A model generated the notes under the pieces. The model saw only the letters and a program-made list of their open reading frames with translations. It was not told the origin of the DNA and did not search any database. Of a DNA stretch of 64,000 nucleotides, positions 46,457 to 59,094 are shown one piece after another (the stretch's first letter is position 1; every line of letters starts with the position of its first letter). The stretch is from Tetracentron sinense (Eukaryota; Streptophyta; Magnoliopsida; Trochodendrales; Trochodendraceae), in the NCBI GenBank assembly GCA_015143295.1, contig CM026565.1, positions 11,716,041 to 11,780,040 on the forward strand, read 5' to 3'. The translations under genes and the position numbers were made by a program.

Positions 46457-49400
46457 TTAAACAAATAACCGAGGATACTTTTCTCGCACTTCGGCTTCTC
46501 GTTCCTATGTAGCTTCCTCCCTTGAATAGTGTTGCCATCTTACCAAGACCAAGGGAATGGTCTTGTTGTGCAAGATTTGATCTCGCCTATCCAATATCTG
46601 TACCGGTTGCTCAACTAGTGTAAGATCCTCTTGGATTTCCACTGGATCAAGCTCTATGACATGGGAAGGGTCTGGGATGTACTTTCGAAGCATAGAGACA
46701 TGGAATACATTATGGACCGCCGCCATATGAGCAGGCAAAGCAACACGGTAAGCCACCTCACCAACTCTAGTAATGATCTTGAATGGGCCCACATATCTCG
46801 GACTGAGTTTGCTTTTCTTTCCGAATCTCATAACACCCTTGGTTGGTGAAACCCAAACAAATACAAAATCACCAACTCGAAACTCAAGGTCTCTCCTTCG
46901 GTTGTCAGCGTAGCTCTTCTGTCTATCTTGTGCGGTCTTCAACCTCTCCCGGATAAGCTTGACTCTATCCGCGGTTTGTTCAATTAATTCGGGGCCCAAC
47001 ACCTTCCTTTCCCCAACTTCATCCCAATACAACGGGGATCTACAACTCCTCCCATACAAAGCTTCAAAAGGTACCATCTGTATGCTTGCCTGATAATTGT
47101 TATTGTAGGCAAATTCTACCAAAGGTAGGTGATCTTCCCAGCTTCCCTTGAAGTCTAGCATACATGCACGGAGCATGTCTTCGATAATCTGATTAACTCG
47201 CTCGGTTTGCCTATCCGTCTGTGGATGGAAAGCCGTGCTAAAGTCTAACCGGGAACCCATTGCCCCTTGAAAACTTTTCCAAAACCTATACGTGAATCTC
47301 GGGTCCCGATCCGACACAATGCTCACTGGCACCCCGTGTAACTGGACTATTTCTTTGATATACAATGCGGCCAACTGATTTGAATTGAAAGTAGTCTGGT
47401 ACAGTAAGAAATGGGCGGACTTCGTCAGTCTGTTGACCACAACCTATATATCATCACAGTTTCTAGCCGTCTTTGGCAACCCCACAATGAAGTTCATAGA
47501 GATATGTTCCCATTTCCACTCGGGAATAGGGAGAGACTGGAAAAGTCAAGCCGGTCTTAAGTGTTCTGTTTTCACCTGTTGGCACACCAAACACCGTGCC
47601 ACGTACTTCGCAGCCTCCCTCTTCATGTTTCACCACCAAAAGTGACTCTTGAGGTTCTGGTACATCTTCGTACCCCTAGGATGTACCATATACTTGGACC
47701 GGTGAGCTTCATCTATAATCTCTCTTCGAAGGTCTGCATTGGCTGGGACACAAAGTCTTCCTATGAATGTAATGGCGCCCCGACTAGTGAGAGAGAAGTC
47801 CTTACTACCATTGGCAACTTCCTTGTCCCGGAAAGCTAACAAGTCAGCATCCGTAGCTTGATACTCTTAGATCAAATCTATGATGTACGGCCGAACCGTG
47901 ACATTTGCCAAAACAGGGCTACGGACAGAATCATTCACACTGATGTCTAGATTAGCCAAATCTTCCAATAATCTCCATTCTCGCACTAACATGTGAACCA
48001 ATAATTCCGGTGGTTTCCTACTCAAGGCGTCAGCCACTGCGTTCGCTTTTCCCGGGTGATATTGGATGGTGCACTCATAGTCCTTTAAAAATTCCATCCA
48101 ACGCTGTTGCCTTAGATTTAGCTCATTTTGGGAAAAGAGGTACTTAAGGCTCTTGTAATCTGTGAACACATAGAATTCTACCCCGTATAGGTAATGGCGC
48201 CAAATCTTGAGTGCAAACACGACCGCAGCAAGCTCCAAGTCATGAGTGGGGTAATTCTTTTCATGCTCCTTCAGTTGCCTTGATGCATAGGCAATGACTT
48301 TCGTGTGCTGCATTAGGACACACCCAAGTCCCACATGTGAGGCTTCAATAAACCTCATAACCAACATGTCCCGACGGCACTGTAAGGACGGGAGCTGTGG
48401 TAAGTCTCTTCTTCAGCTCCGTGAAACTGATCTCGCACTTGTCACTCCATACAAACTTGGCATTCTTCCGTGTCAGGTGAGTGAGAGGTGCAGTCAAACT
48501 GGAGAATCCCTCAACGAATCTCCGATAATAGCCTACCAATTCGAGGAAACTACGTATTTTTGTGATGCTCTTGGGCCTCTCCCAACTCATGACTGCCTCA
48601 ACCTTGGCTGGGTCTACAGAAATGCCCTCGGCCGACACTACGTGGCCTAGGAACGCCACCTTCTCTAACCAGAATTCACACTTTCTCAATTTGGCATATA
48701 GCCTATGCTCTCTCAACATCTCAAAGGCAAGGCGGAGGTCTCATGCGTGATCTTCCCGTGTCTGGGAATACACCAAAATTTCGTCGATGAACACAATCAC
48801 ACATCGATCTAAGTATAATCGGAACACCCGGTTCATCAAATCCATGAATGCCGCCGGTGCATTCGTCAGCCCAAAAGGCATGACAAGGAACTCGTAATGC
48901 CCATAATGAGTCCTGAAAGCCATCTTCGGAACATCTTCCGACTTGATCTTTAATTGATGATACCCCGATCTAAGATCAATCTTGGATAAAAATCTCGCTC
49001 CCGTCAGTTGGTCAAACAAGTCGTCTATCCTCGGCAAGGGATAACGATTCTTGATAGTTACCTTGTTCAACTGACGGTAGTCTATACACATTCTCATCGA
49101 CCCGTCTTTTTTCTTCACAAAGAGGACCAGAGCTCCCCACGGTGACACACTTGGTTTGATGAAACCAAGGTGTTGTAACTCCTCAATCTGCTTCTTCAAT
49201 TCTTCAAGCTCTATTGGGGCCATTCTATACGCTGCCCTTGAAATCGGAGCGGTGCCCGGAGCAAGCTCTATAGCGAACTCGATCTCTCGGTTAGGAGGCA
49301 ATCTGGGAAGTTCTTCCGGGAAAACATCTAAGAACTCACTCATGACCGGAATGGCCGAAGAGTTTGATGCCTCTGGGTTTGGTATATTCAAAGCTACGAG

Positions 49401-49786
49401 GCGAGCAATATCCTTTTCTCTCAATCCTCCGAAATGAAAAGGCTTAGCTCCTTCCGGCTTGAAGTTCACCATCTTTTCAAAGCATGCAACATGCCCGTAG
49501 TGGTTTGATAACCAATTCATCCCTAAGATGACATCAAAATCCAAGTTTTGGAAATCCAGGACGATAAGATCGGCTAACAGTTCATTCTCCCCCACTTGAA
49601 CCACACAATCTCCAAATACTTTGTCTGTACCCACTGACTTGCCAAGTGGAGTTGCAATGGTCAACCCCCGTTCTAACGGAGTAGCCTCAGTAAAAAATTC
49701 CTTCGTGAAACTAGCTGACACAAAGGAGTGAGTGGATCCTGTGTTGATCAATACTCGGGCGAGACACTAGTTCACTAATAAAGTGC
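46457..49786 (-). pseudogene. Gypsy element E pol, with stops and lost catalytic residues
   Basis: Minus-strand pol, complete in length. The protease active-site motif reads [10 protein letters not shown], with Asn for the catalytic Asp. A stop lies upstream of it (49769-49771). In RT the catalytic FIDE replaces FIDD, and a CGA-to-TGA stop follows at 48741. A frame change occurs near 48350 in RNase H. Integrase has several stops (for example at 47867), and SMNFIVG replaces SMDFIVG, losing the first catalytic Asp. The C-terminal part (46505-47440) is open, with SDRDPRF, a GPF motif and the chromodomain-like tail, then TAG at 46505-46507. Close relative of the complete element, but dead. Confidence 0.87.
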
Positions 49787-49920
49787 CTGTGCGAGTAAGT
49801 AACTAATATCAGTAGATTTTAAACAATAACAAGCATCATACATAGGTAACCCTTAGTAAAATTAACAACTCATCAACCATAGAAATCATTCACAACTTAA
49901 ACTCTAGAATTGTTGCGTAC
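49787..49920 (-). other. Inferred gag-pol intron of element E (134 nt)
   Basis: Minus strand: CATGCAAG|GTACGC (donor at 49920-49919) and TCGCACAG|GCACTTTA (AG at 49788-49787). Splicing would give QG-TLLVN. The length is not a multiple of three. Confidence 0.6.
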
Positions 49921-51155
49921 CTTGCATGACATCGCCGGATGCATGTGTATCTCTCTCTGATAGAGCAAAAACTCGACCCTGGGTGGCTGGGCGAGGAGGT
50001 CGTGTAGACTATGAGGCCCTCGAAGCCTGGGAAGAGCTAGGCTAAGATGTCTGCCTCATCGGGGGCTTGCTCCCTGAAGATTGAGTTGGCAAATGACGTT
50101 GGGGACAATCTCTAACCATGTGGCCAAGGTCACCACAATGAAAGCAACTTCCTGTAACCCTCCGGCATTCTCCCGCGGGATGCATCCTTCCACAAAGGGT
50201 GCATATATCGTGCAAAAAGGTGGGAGGAGCATATCCCGTAGCTTGAGTCACTGTGGGGCGAGAGTTTGAGCAAAAGTCGGGTGAAACGCTGGTGGAGAAA
50301 AAGGGCGGGGAGCTTGTGGTGCCGAATATATCCTCTGTGACTGAGCCGGCCCTGCGGACTGATACAAGCTAGTCCTTGCTCTTTTCTCTCCTGAACTACT
50401 CGACTATCCTTTCTCCATTCCTCTTCTTTTGAAGAACTCTTCGGAATTCGACTCGGCCAAAAGTGCCTTATCCACTACTTCTGAATATGTCTCATGTCTG
50501 AACATTGAGACTCAGTCCTTGAGGTAGGCCTTCAACCCCCTCTCAAATTTCTGGGCTTTCATAGCCTCGGTCGCAATCATATGTGGAGCAAATCTGGATA
50601 GCTCCAAAAACTTGGCTTCATAAGCCGCTACCGACATATTACCTTTCTCCAAGGTAATGAACTCAACTTCCATCTTTTCATTCATCCCTATTGGAAAGTA
50701 CTTCTTGTTGAAAACATCCAAGAATCCCTCCCAAGTCCAGTCTTGACCTTGTCGGGTCAACTCTCGGGTCTGAAGTGCGGACTTCCACCAATGTCGGCCT
50801 CACCTTCAAGCATAAAGGCGGCCCAAGTAACCCTTTCCGCCTCCGTAGGCGCCAATACAGAGAATACATTTTCTAATTGCAGAATCCATCCTTCGGCAAC
50901 AAGAGGGTCAATACTCCCACAAAAGGTTGGAGGCCTCATCCTTCGGAAAGCCTCTATTCCGGCTTGTGCACGATTAGGAGGAGTCGGTATAAGCGTGGCA
51001 TTAGGCGGAGTGGCCGGTTGCCTTGCCGCTAGCATAGCCAAGGTTTCGGGTATTGAAGCAAAAGCTTGGGCAAAGTCAGGTTGATCATCACCCGATGGAG
51101 CATCATTTCCGTTGCCCCGTGTGTTGTATCCACGACCCCGGGTATTGCGTCTCAT
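49921..51155 (-). pseudogene. gag: Gypsy element E gag, broken
   Basis: The start is the ATG at 51155-51153 ([14 protein letters not shown]), as in the complete element. The core reads EGEADIGG, because a 1-bp loss near 50795 shifts the frame just before the usual HWW; the frame is recovered in the segment 50512-50760 ([15 protein letters not shown]). A stop lies near 50512. The cysteine motifs CTLCGRMHPAGEC and CFHCGDLGHMVRDC (50042-50251) are intact. Non-functional because of these breaks. Confidence 0.85.
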
Positions 51156-51472
51156 AATTTCTCTTGAGAACGACAATACAACATGAGTCTACCTTGGATA
51201 CGCATTTAGGAATAGTTCACAATTTACTCAATACATATTCATCAAGCATGTTTACTAAGCACAAATCATGCACCCATGGTATACAACACAATATCATAAC
51301 ATACAATCCGTGTTCCTAGCGTAGGACTCTAAGTTCGGTCGAAAGTTCAACCTGTTTCGACTAAGACTAATTTGTTAGTCTATACTTGGAATACGACTCC
51401 TTCCTAATACCTAATGACTTATTCAATAATGATATCGAGTACTAAGCGACCCTAGGGACTCTAATGCCTAGG

Positions 51473-51484
51473 GCTCTGATACCA
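51473..51484 (-). other. Primer-binding site of element E
   Basis: Minus strand TGGTATCAGAGC, four bases from the LTR. The interval 51156-51472 is leader without other features. Confidence 0.8.
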
Positions 51485-52212
51485 CCTCTGTCGAGCCCCA
51501 AAATACCCCCTAGGAGTTTAGGGATACTTTAGATGTGACTATACGTACCTGCCAAACCATCCTGTCATGAATAAGATAATTACAGTATTAAAACAATGGT
51601 AATCAGAGCGCGGAAACTAAACATAAATGCGGAAGCGTAAACTAACTTTTCATTTCTTCTATAGTTCTCAAAATGGTATTCCAAGTGATCATAAATATAC
51701 AAACATGCCTAAGACTAAGGTGGACAGGCCCACCTATCAAAATGTCAAACTACATAAAACCCTCTCGTACTCTCCCCTCAACAGTAGTCGAGGTACCGCC
51801 ACACGCCGAGGTCTCGGTCCGCCTGAGCCCGTAGTTGGATAGACGGCTCTCTTTCCTCTATATACTCTTCCTCGACCCAAGGCTCCTGGTCAAGGGCTTC
51901 CTCAGCACCTGCCGACATAAAAGTACGGCTGAGCATGGAATACCCAGTGAGTACAAGCTACTAGCTAACCATAACAATAAGAACACACAACAACAATAGT
52001 ACAATGCAAAGCAGAAATAGGAGCATCACAAAAGAAATAGCATAAGACACGGTACAATGCAATCATCTTGACGTGCGTGCATGAATGCAAAAACTCCAAT
52101 AAAACTCATGCTTGAAAACCCGTTTCATATCTCGGTATGCCTTGTAGAAATCATGTATGCGTGCATGCATGAATGCCTTGTCATCATCTTGTAAACTTGC
52201 ATCTTGTAACTT

Positions 52213-52490
52213 GTGAGCCAGAGGCTAGCACCCGAATCTCCCTGGGTTGTCAACCTCCTTGATATATGGTTTTCTTGTGAGCCAGAGGCTAGTACCCGAA
52301 TGTCCCTGGGCTACCAACCTCCTTAACAATATATGATTTTTATTACTTGTTTAGTTTTCTTGTGAGCCAGAGGCTAGTACCCGAATGTCCCTGGGCTACC
52401 AACCTCCTTGACAATATGTGTTTTGAGTTTTCTTGTGAGCCAAAGGCTAGTACCCGAATGTCCCTGAGCTACCAACCTCCTTGACATGCA
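52213..52490 (-). repeat. Hairpin tandem array in LTR of element E
   Basis: Four diverged units of GAGCCAGAGGCTAGTACCCG and GGGCTACCAACCTCC, spaced by 55-90 bp because of variable linkers. It is homologous to the arrays at 33315, 37361 and 44824. Confidence 0.82.
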
Positions 52491-53467
52491 ATGTTTTCTT
52501 GTTGATTATTATATGCGTGTGCTCTTGAAATCTCGGTTCATGCAACATGTGTGCTCATGTAAGTGACAATAGTGACAATCATGGGAACACATGTAACAAG
52601 AGGAATATCGCATCACATTTCGATTCATAGTATAACATGCAAGCATTTAGGGGATCAACATAGCATTTGGTCAAATCGTCATTTACAAGAGTAGTTACAT
52701 CGGGCTTACATCCATTTCCTTATTTAAATTCATTTATTCTTGGTTTAGGCATTTTATCAGACATCCGGTGTGTAACATTTCTAGTAGTTTTTCTTCACCC
52801 TTTTTAACGCATATTTTCCATCAATCATCATGGTATATTCATTATTTATAGAATGTCCATCCACCGTTTTCCATTTCACCCATCACATCCACATCCAACG
52901 GCATCCAATCGCCACCATCCACATCCCATTCACACATTCGAATCTTTTTCTTATCTTATTTATATTTATTGGAGATGTTACATTTCATAGGAAAGGAAAA
53001 CATGATAGAAAGAATCATATTTCACCATAGAAAACCTAGATTATTGCTAGGGGAAGTTAGTAGGGTGTACTAACCTTGAATCAAGGCTTGATCTTGGTTG
53101 TAAACCTTGATTGGAGCTCCAACTTGCAAGAAGGAGGACTCTTGCTTGAAGAGGGCTTGAGTGGGAAGGAAATCCTCTTGAAAATAGCTTAGAGAATGCT
53201 ATCCTTGCTTGAGAGAGACTCCCCCCATGAGCTTGAGGCTTGGATTTGAGAGATCTAAGCTTTGGAAAAATTCTTGGGTAGCCCAACTCTTGATTTCTTC
53301 TCAAGAGCAAAACCCTAGGATGGTAAATCTCCTTCTCCTCTCTCTTTATCTCCCAAATACTCTAAGTATAGCGAATGAAGCCCTAAGGCTAGGGCAAAGC
53401 CTTATAGGGAAGGGTTTAACCTCCAAAAGATGAAATAGCCCTTACTGAAATTTCTGCAAAAACGTGA

Positions 53468-53660
53468 AGACCGAGCGATCGGTGGTTATGACCGATCGAT
53501 CGGTTGCCTACCGAGCGATCGGTGTCCTTGATCGAGCGATCGGTCAAAAACATGCTCTCTGAAAAATTTCTCCATACAAAAAAAGTTGACCAGTCGATAG
53601 CCTCCGATCGATCAGTTTTGGACCGATCGATCGCTACTAATGACCGAGCGATCGGTGCTT
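53468..53660 (-). repeat. Palindrome array, CGATCG type, in LTR of element E
   Basis: ACCGAGCGATCGGT, ACCGATCGATCGGT and variants, with the same flanks as in the complete element. Confidence 0.8.
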
Positions 53661-53866
53661 TGCAGGTCCCGACTGTTTTGACCATATCTTTTGATTCGCT
53701 CGTCGGATTTCGACGATTCAACTTGCGTTGGGTTCATCTTTCGAAAAGGAACCTTTTGACATTTCAGAATTTCTAATTTGTCCCTTATTTATTAATTAGA
53801 CTATGAGAAAGGCCAATTAGCTATGAAAGTACCATTAATAAATATAGAAAAGTCCGGGGTGCTACA

Positions 53867-55456
53867 GTGGTATAGAACCCCTCTTAAGAAAATACAATAA
53901 AGTACACATGTATGCTTGGAGGTGCACTAACATCTTGGTTGCTTGTTCTTGTTCATGTCGTGTTCTTGTTCTTGTCAAAAGCGAGGCAAAACATATCTTA
54001 AGATATGCCCTACCTCTCATACCAACCTTTACGTTTGGCCTTGTCATGGTGTTCGTGAATCAAGAATAAAACCCTTGTCTTGAAAACTCGATAAACCATG
54101 TCATGCATGCTGTGCTCGTGGTTTCGTGTACATGCTATCACTTGAAATTTAACATGACATATGAAATTCAATAATACATGGAATAGCATTCGTTCAACAC
54201 ATAAGGATATTCATACTATTATGGAAAGCGAATAAGCACACTATCATAAATCCTAGAAGTCTCATATGCCTTAAATTTATACATCCTTTTCTAGAAACAA
54301 TTATCATTCTCTTCACCTTGACATTTCATCAAACATTTGGTGTGTACATTATGGTTAAAGCCTACTTCTTGCTTTTCTAGATGGATCAACGCTCATAGCA
54401 TACATGTGTGTTCATTATTGGTGAAATACCCTTCCCATTTCATTCATCACAAAACATACACACGGCATCCATCGCCCATACACAACCATCCATCTCCATC
54501 CATTCATCCCATCACATTATCATGGTTAGAATTTAGGGAAAAACCATAAAATGAAGAAAAAAAAGAAAAGATGAACTAGAAGGGTAGTATAGGGTACCGA
54601 CCTTCAATAGAATGACGAAAACCCTTGATTTGGAGTCCCAACCTTAAAGAAGAACTCCTCTTGGGTTTGACAAACTCTAGTTGATTTGGGGAAAATCCTT
54701 GCTTGAAAATCTTCAAGCTTGAGCTTCCCTTCATCTCCAATCAAAACGCTCTTTGGAGGTTTTTCCCAAATTTCCTCTTCTCCTTCCTCCCCTCTTTCTC
54801 TCCTCTTGGTCTAGAAAAGCCCCAAATGAAGTTCCCTAACAAGCCAAGGGTTTAAAACCCTCAAATTCAGCATCAGCTACCGCATGCAATCGATTGCACA
54901 CTTAACTGGGATCGATTGCGGGTCGATACGATCGATCGCACATTGATGCGATCTGTCGCACATGAACCCAAACACTTTTGTCTGATTTCCTCCTGCATGT
55001 GATCAATTGCACACTCTTGCGATTGATCGCAGATCCTTGCGATCTGTCGCACCTGGTATCTCATCTATCGCATATGATCTAGAATGTTTGGGACTAATTT
55101 CACCTGCATGCGATCGATCACACCTAACTTGCGATCGATCATACTCCCCAGATTTTGTTATTTTCAATCATTTTTCCTTACTTTGGTATTCTGGCCATAA
55201 CTTTTGACTCGTTCGTCGGATTTTGACAATTGAACTTGCGTTGGATTCGTCTTTTGAAGGGGAACATTTCTGACATTTTAGAATTTTACAAATTATATTT
55301 TATTTATGAACCAAATTGTCCCGAAAGTTGACTCATCTGCAAATGAAGTTCGACAACCCAGATTTTCAATAATTCCGACTTCGGAATTCCAACTTTTAAC
55401 TCAAGAAAATGGCCTTAAGGCTTTGATACATGACAAAAAAAATCCGGGGTGCTACA
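53867..55456 (-). repeat. Partial LTR F of another gypsy family
   Basis: Cut on the left by element E and ending GGGGTGCTACA at 55456. The left part resembles 35330-35480 in reverse (GCGAGGCAAAACATATC, TTTACGTTTGGCCTTGTC). It holds a palindrome array at 54882-55150 and the conserved block at 55188-55290. No coding sequence and no mate were found. Confidence 0.72.
54882..55150 (-). repeat. Palindrome array, GCGATCGATCGC type
   Basis: Ten or so units of TGCGATCGATCGCA-like sequence, many decayed (GCGATCTGTCGCAC, GCAATCGATTGCAC), with CCTGCATG spacers. The core differs from the ACCGATCGGT arrays: the flanking pair is GC...GC rather than ACC...GGT. Confidence 0.75.
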
Positions 55457-56622
55457 AATAGTTTCGATGATAACACAATTGTGAACACCCCATTTTTACA
55501 CCCCTTAATCCTTTTATTTTTAATTTGTAATTTTAATTTTAGTATTACTTTACTTTATTTTATTATTGTTAGAAAAGAAACTTCAGCCTAATCCTATGAG
55601 TTGCGCATATATACATGGAAATTTACAAGTCACAATAAATTCTTAAGCAGGATTAAAGACTACTCAAGACTAAACCAAGACCAAAATGAAGTTAATAGGC
55701 CAAGGCCCATTGACCACTTATGGTCAATTGACTTTGACTCAATAACATTCCGAGGTTGAATATGGTGAGGCCCATAATTTGCAAATGAATAAAAATAGTC
55801 ACCACCCCGAACTACTATGAGGGTCTGATTCCGACTAACCGGATAAGTAGGCAGCCCGAGTCAGGGTTCGACCGCAACCTAGGATAAAGATCTTATACCT
55901 CTTTATGATTGTTTATGTTTGATTAGCAAAATTAATAATTGTTTTAGGAAATTTTAAGTGATTTAAATGTTTGGCTTATACCTAGTGAGTAGGTAACCGT
56001 CATTAGATGGGGGTCCTGGGGTGCCTAATCCCTTCCCCAGGACCTAAATGGATCTCTTACCTAGACTATTCTGAACCGTAGGCCCCTTATCTTGGATTAC
56101 CTCGGGATCCTACTTCCCCTAAGTAGGTGGCGACTCTTAAAATGAATTTAGCGTTATTCCTCTACTCTCGGACCTCACTTGGGCATTTAGAGTTGAGAGG
56201 AGGGGAAAGGTGGTGAATTTATGTGCTTACAACAATAATGGAATGAACTTTATGATTCTAATATTTCCATTTAGAATGTGAAATTTCAAAGAAAAAGTAT
56301 ATTAAGATCATCATTCATGTTATAAGAATTGAAGTATTCAATCACTCAAGGTTATTAAGGTTAAAGTTCAAGAACTAGTCACTTCAAGGGAAAATGCTTC
56401 AAGAGCTCAAGACAATTCATGAAGATCCATCTAGAGTGAAGCTCCACATATTCAGAAAGAAGATCATCACTCAATGGAGACTAGTATCATAGTTAAGAAT
56501 GTCTAGGACCTTGTAAAGTCCTCAAGACATTGGAAATGATTGCTCAAAGTTTACCTAGATAGACCCTACAAGACTTAGTATAATTTGGATATCATTCTAA
56601 GGGCCTAAAAAAGATTAAAATA
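55457..56622. repeat. Relic sequence, possibly a Tat/Ogre-type LTR end
   Basis: There is no open frame. Around 56000-56140, GGGTGCCTAATCCCTTCCCC followed by GTGGCGACTCTT resembles the LTR-end and primer-site context that I associate with Tat/Ogre gypsy elements. The rest is AT-rich and unassigned. The call is from memory of the motif only. Confidence 0.3.
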
Positions 56623-56705
56623 ATGTTGGTATGATGGCGTATGGGTTTAAGCATTATACCCATCAATTTGGTCTCAGTACACATGAGTTCCCTGAAAAAT
56701 TTCAG

Positions 56706-56824
56706 TGGACTCGTCGACGAGTAGAAGAGACTCATCGACGAATAGCAAAATAGTAAGCTCATTTTGATTACGGTCCCCCCACTCGTCGACGACCCAAGTT
56801 TTTCTAGACTCACTCATCGACGAG
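56706..56824 (+). repeat. Palindrome array, CTCGTCGACGAG type, in copia LTR
   Basis: Four units of ACTCGTCGACGAGT or variants (ACTCATCGACGAAT, ACTCGTCGACGACC, ACTCATCGACGAGT) in about 120 bp, ending about 75 bp upstream of TATAAATA. Confidence 0.78.
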
Positions 56825-56896
56825 TGTATGCAAGAAATGGGTATAACAGCTAGTTTGCACTAAATGTACTCTCAACGGCCATATTGATTGCTCAAC

Positions 56897-56904
56897 TATA
56901 AATA
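56897..56904 (+). promoter_or_regulatory. TATA box of copia LTR
   Basis: TATAAATA in ACTATAAATAGAGC, about 640 bp before the LTR end; standard for a U3 promoter. Confidence 0.6.
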
Positions 56905-57537
56905 GAGCTTATTTATGAACTAAATACAGGATTCCAACACTGTTCAATCATTCATACATTACTCACAATCTTCTAGCAATCAATACTCTGCTTTTACATT
57001 GAATACCTAGAATCTCAATCCCTCATTCTTGGAGCTTTCAATTCCAATCAATCTTGAGTGATTATTATCCTTGTATTCCATTCAAATCTAGCTCAATTAG
57101 GAGCTTTCAAATTTGGATTTCAATATTCAACAAATTCTATAAAAGTTGAAGTCAAGAATCGAGGATTCTTGCATCATTTGAGAAGAAGCTCTTCTTGTAT
57201 CCAAGAGAGGGTTTCTCTTGAAGAGGTTGGATCCTAAGCCTGTGAAAAGGATTGTAAAGGTTTACTCTCTGCCCATAAAGAAGAGTGCGATTAGTGAAAT
57301 CGTGGGAAAATCCATAAAGCGGGAAGCTTAAAGGCGGGGATGTAGGTAAGTTGTCAAACCCCGATAACATATCTTGTGTGTGGTATCATTTTCTCTCCCT
57401 CTCTTTATTTATCTCTATTTATTGTTGGTAGCATTAGTGATTAAATTTTAAATTCCGTATTAATCACCCAGTTAAACTTTTTAATTGTCATTGACCCTAA
57501 TCACCCCCTCTCTAGGGTGCATTAACTGGGTAACAAT

Positions 57538-57549
57538 TGGTATCAGAGG
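57538..57549 (+). other. Primer-binding site of copia element
   Basis: TGGTATCAGAGG, one mismatch to the initiator-Met type site, two bases after the LTR end. Confidence 0.72.
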
Positions 57550-57596
57550 CTAGTACTCTGTTTTTAGATTTAACCATCTTGAGTTAAAGATCCTAA

Positions 57597-59094
57597 ATGG
57601 CAAACATCTTTTCTACTACCTTAGGAGAGGGCCAATTGACCACCCATCCTCCATTGTTCAATGGAGAAAACTATAACTATTGGAAAACTAGGATGATGAT
57701 TACATCCAAGCTCTTGACTATGAATGCTGGAATGTGATAGTCAAGGGTCCATATTTTCTCACAAAAGTAGTTGATGATATTAGAATTCCTAAAGTGGAAG
57801 AAGAGTGGAATGAGATTGATATTAGACTGATTCAAATTAATGTTAAGGCTATTAGCAATCTTTATTGTGCTCTTAGCCCCCCACGAGTTTAATAGAGTCT
57901 CGGGATGTGATTCAGCCAAAGAAATCTAGGATAAGCTTCAAGTTACATATGAATGAACCAACCAAGTAAAAGAAGAAAAAATTAGTATGTTGGTTCATAA
58001 ATATGAACTTTTTACAATAGAAAATGATGAATCAATTAGTGAAATGTTTACTAGGTTCACTAACATCTTGAATGGTCTAAAGGTAGTTGGTAAAGTTTAT
58101 TCTAGTGCAAAAAATGTAAGAAAAGTGTTGAGGTCATTGCCAAAGGAATGGTCACCCAAGGTGACAGCGATTCAAGAAGCTAAGGACTTGACAAAGGTTC
58201 AAATGGATGAGCTTCTTGGGTCTTTGATGACTCATGAAATTATCATGAAGGGACATCAAGAAGATGAGCCCAAGAACAAGAAAGGACTTGCTCTCAAGTC
58301 ATCTCAACAAGAAGAAGAAAGTGATGAAGAGGAAAGTGAGGAAGATGAAGACATAGCCTTCATGGGTAGGAAATTCAAGAGACTCCTCAAGAACAAAAGG
58401 AACTTCAAGAAGAAGCCCTTCAACAAAGAATTTACCAAGGAGGTATCCAAAGGTGAAACAAGAAAAAAGGAACCAATCATATGCTATGAATGCAAAAAGC
58501 CGGGACACATCAAGACGGAGTGTTCTTAATGCAAGAAGAGCAAAAGGTTCCGGAAAAAGACCACGAAAGCTACATGGGATGACTCCAAAGAAAGTGGATC
58601 GGATGCCTCTAGCAATGAGGAAATGGCAAACTTGTGCTTCATGGCAAATGAGGATGAGGTAAATTCTTATCTTTGTGAATCACTTTCATATGATGAAATT
58701 AGGGACGCATGTGATGAACTTTACTTAGAATTTAAAAAAATTGCCTCAATGAACAAGTCTTTCAAAAAGGACATTATTTTGCTTAAAATTTTTTATGATG
58801 TTTTACAAAATGAAAAGACTTACCTTGCAAAAGAAAATGATATTTTGAATGAAAAATTAAAGGAATTTCAAAATTCATCCCAAGGATCACCTTGTAAGTG
58901 TGAAGAGTTTCAAGCCAAACTCAAAGATTTGATGAAAATAGCTCACACTTTGTCTACGGGTGAAAAGAACCTAGAGAGACTTTTGGGTCAACAAAGATGT
59001 GTCTTTGGTAAGGTTGGACATGGGTACAACTCTTTTGCAAAACAAAAAGAATACCAAAACTTCTTTTAAAAAACAACAAATGCTTTAAACCCAC
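57597..59094 (+). pseudogene. gag: Ty1/copia gag and start of polyprotein, truncated
   Basis: Starts at the ATG 57597 (MANIFSTTLGEGQ). The N-terminal part has NGENYNYWKTRM, then a frameshift near 57712 and stops near 57936-57955. The open stretch 57987-58529 is the copia-type Gag domain (MFTRFTNILNGL, LRSLPKEW), followed by an acidic segment rich in Glu/Asp, a Lys-rich segment and the CCHC knuckle CYECKKPGHIKTEC. A stop follows. The next open stretch, 58623-59069, contains ANLCFMANEDEVNSY and a coiled-coil-like, Lys/Glu-rich region. Protease, integrase and RT are absent, because the LTR of element G is inserted at 59095. Confidence 0.85.

Larger units (their letters stand above)
51489..53866 (-). 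repeat. 5' LTR of gypsy element E
   Basis: TGTCGAGCCC to GGGGTGCTACA, 2378 bp, same family as the complete element. It has the terminal hairpin (one mismatch) near 51922-51955, four hairpin units at 52213-52490, a CGATCG array at 53468-53660 and the conserved block at 53670-53775. Beyond 53866 a different LTR begins. Confidence 0.88.
56623..57535 (+). repeat. Putative 5' LTR of a Ty1/copia element
   Basis: The right end, GGGTAACA at 57535, is fixed by the primer site two bases on. The left end, TGTTGGTATG at 56623, is my best guess from the TGTT start; 913 bp would be a usual copia LTR length. It contains a palindrome array (56706-56824) and TATAAATA at 56897. Confidence 0.55.

Noticed and set aside
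53867..53878. GTGGTATAGAACCC after the LTR as a possible primer site
   Set aside because: It lies on the outer side of the 5' LTR of element E, matches initiator-Met tRNA only partly and lacks an adjoining internal region.
55457..56622. A separate coding gene
   Set aside because: No frame of useful length; only LTR-like motifs are seen.
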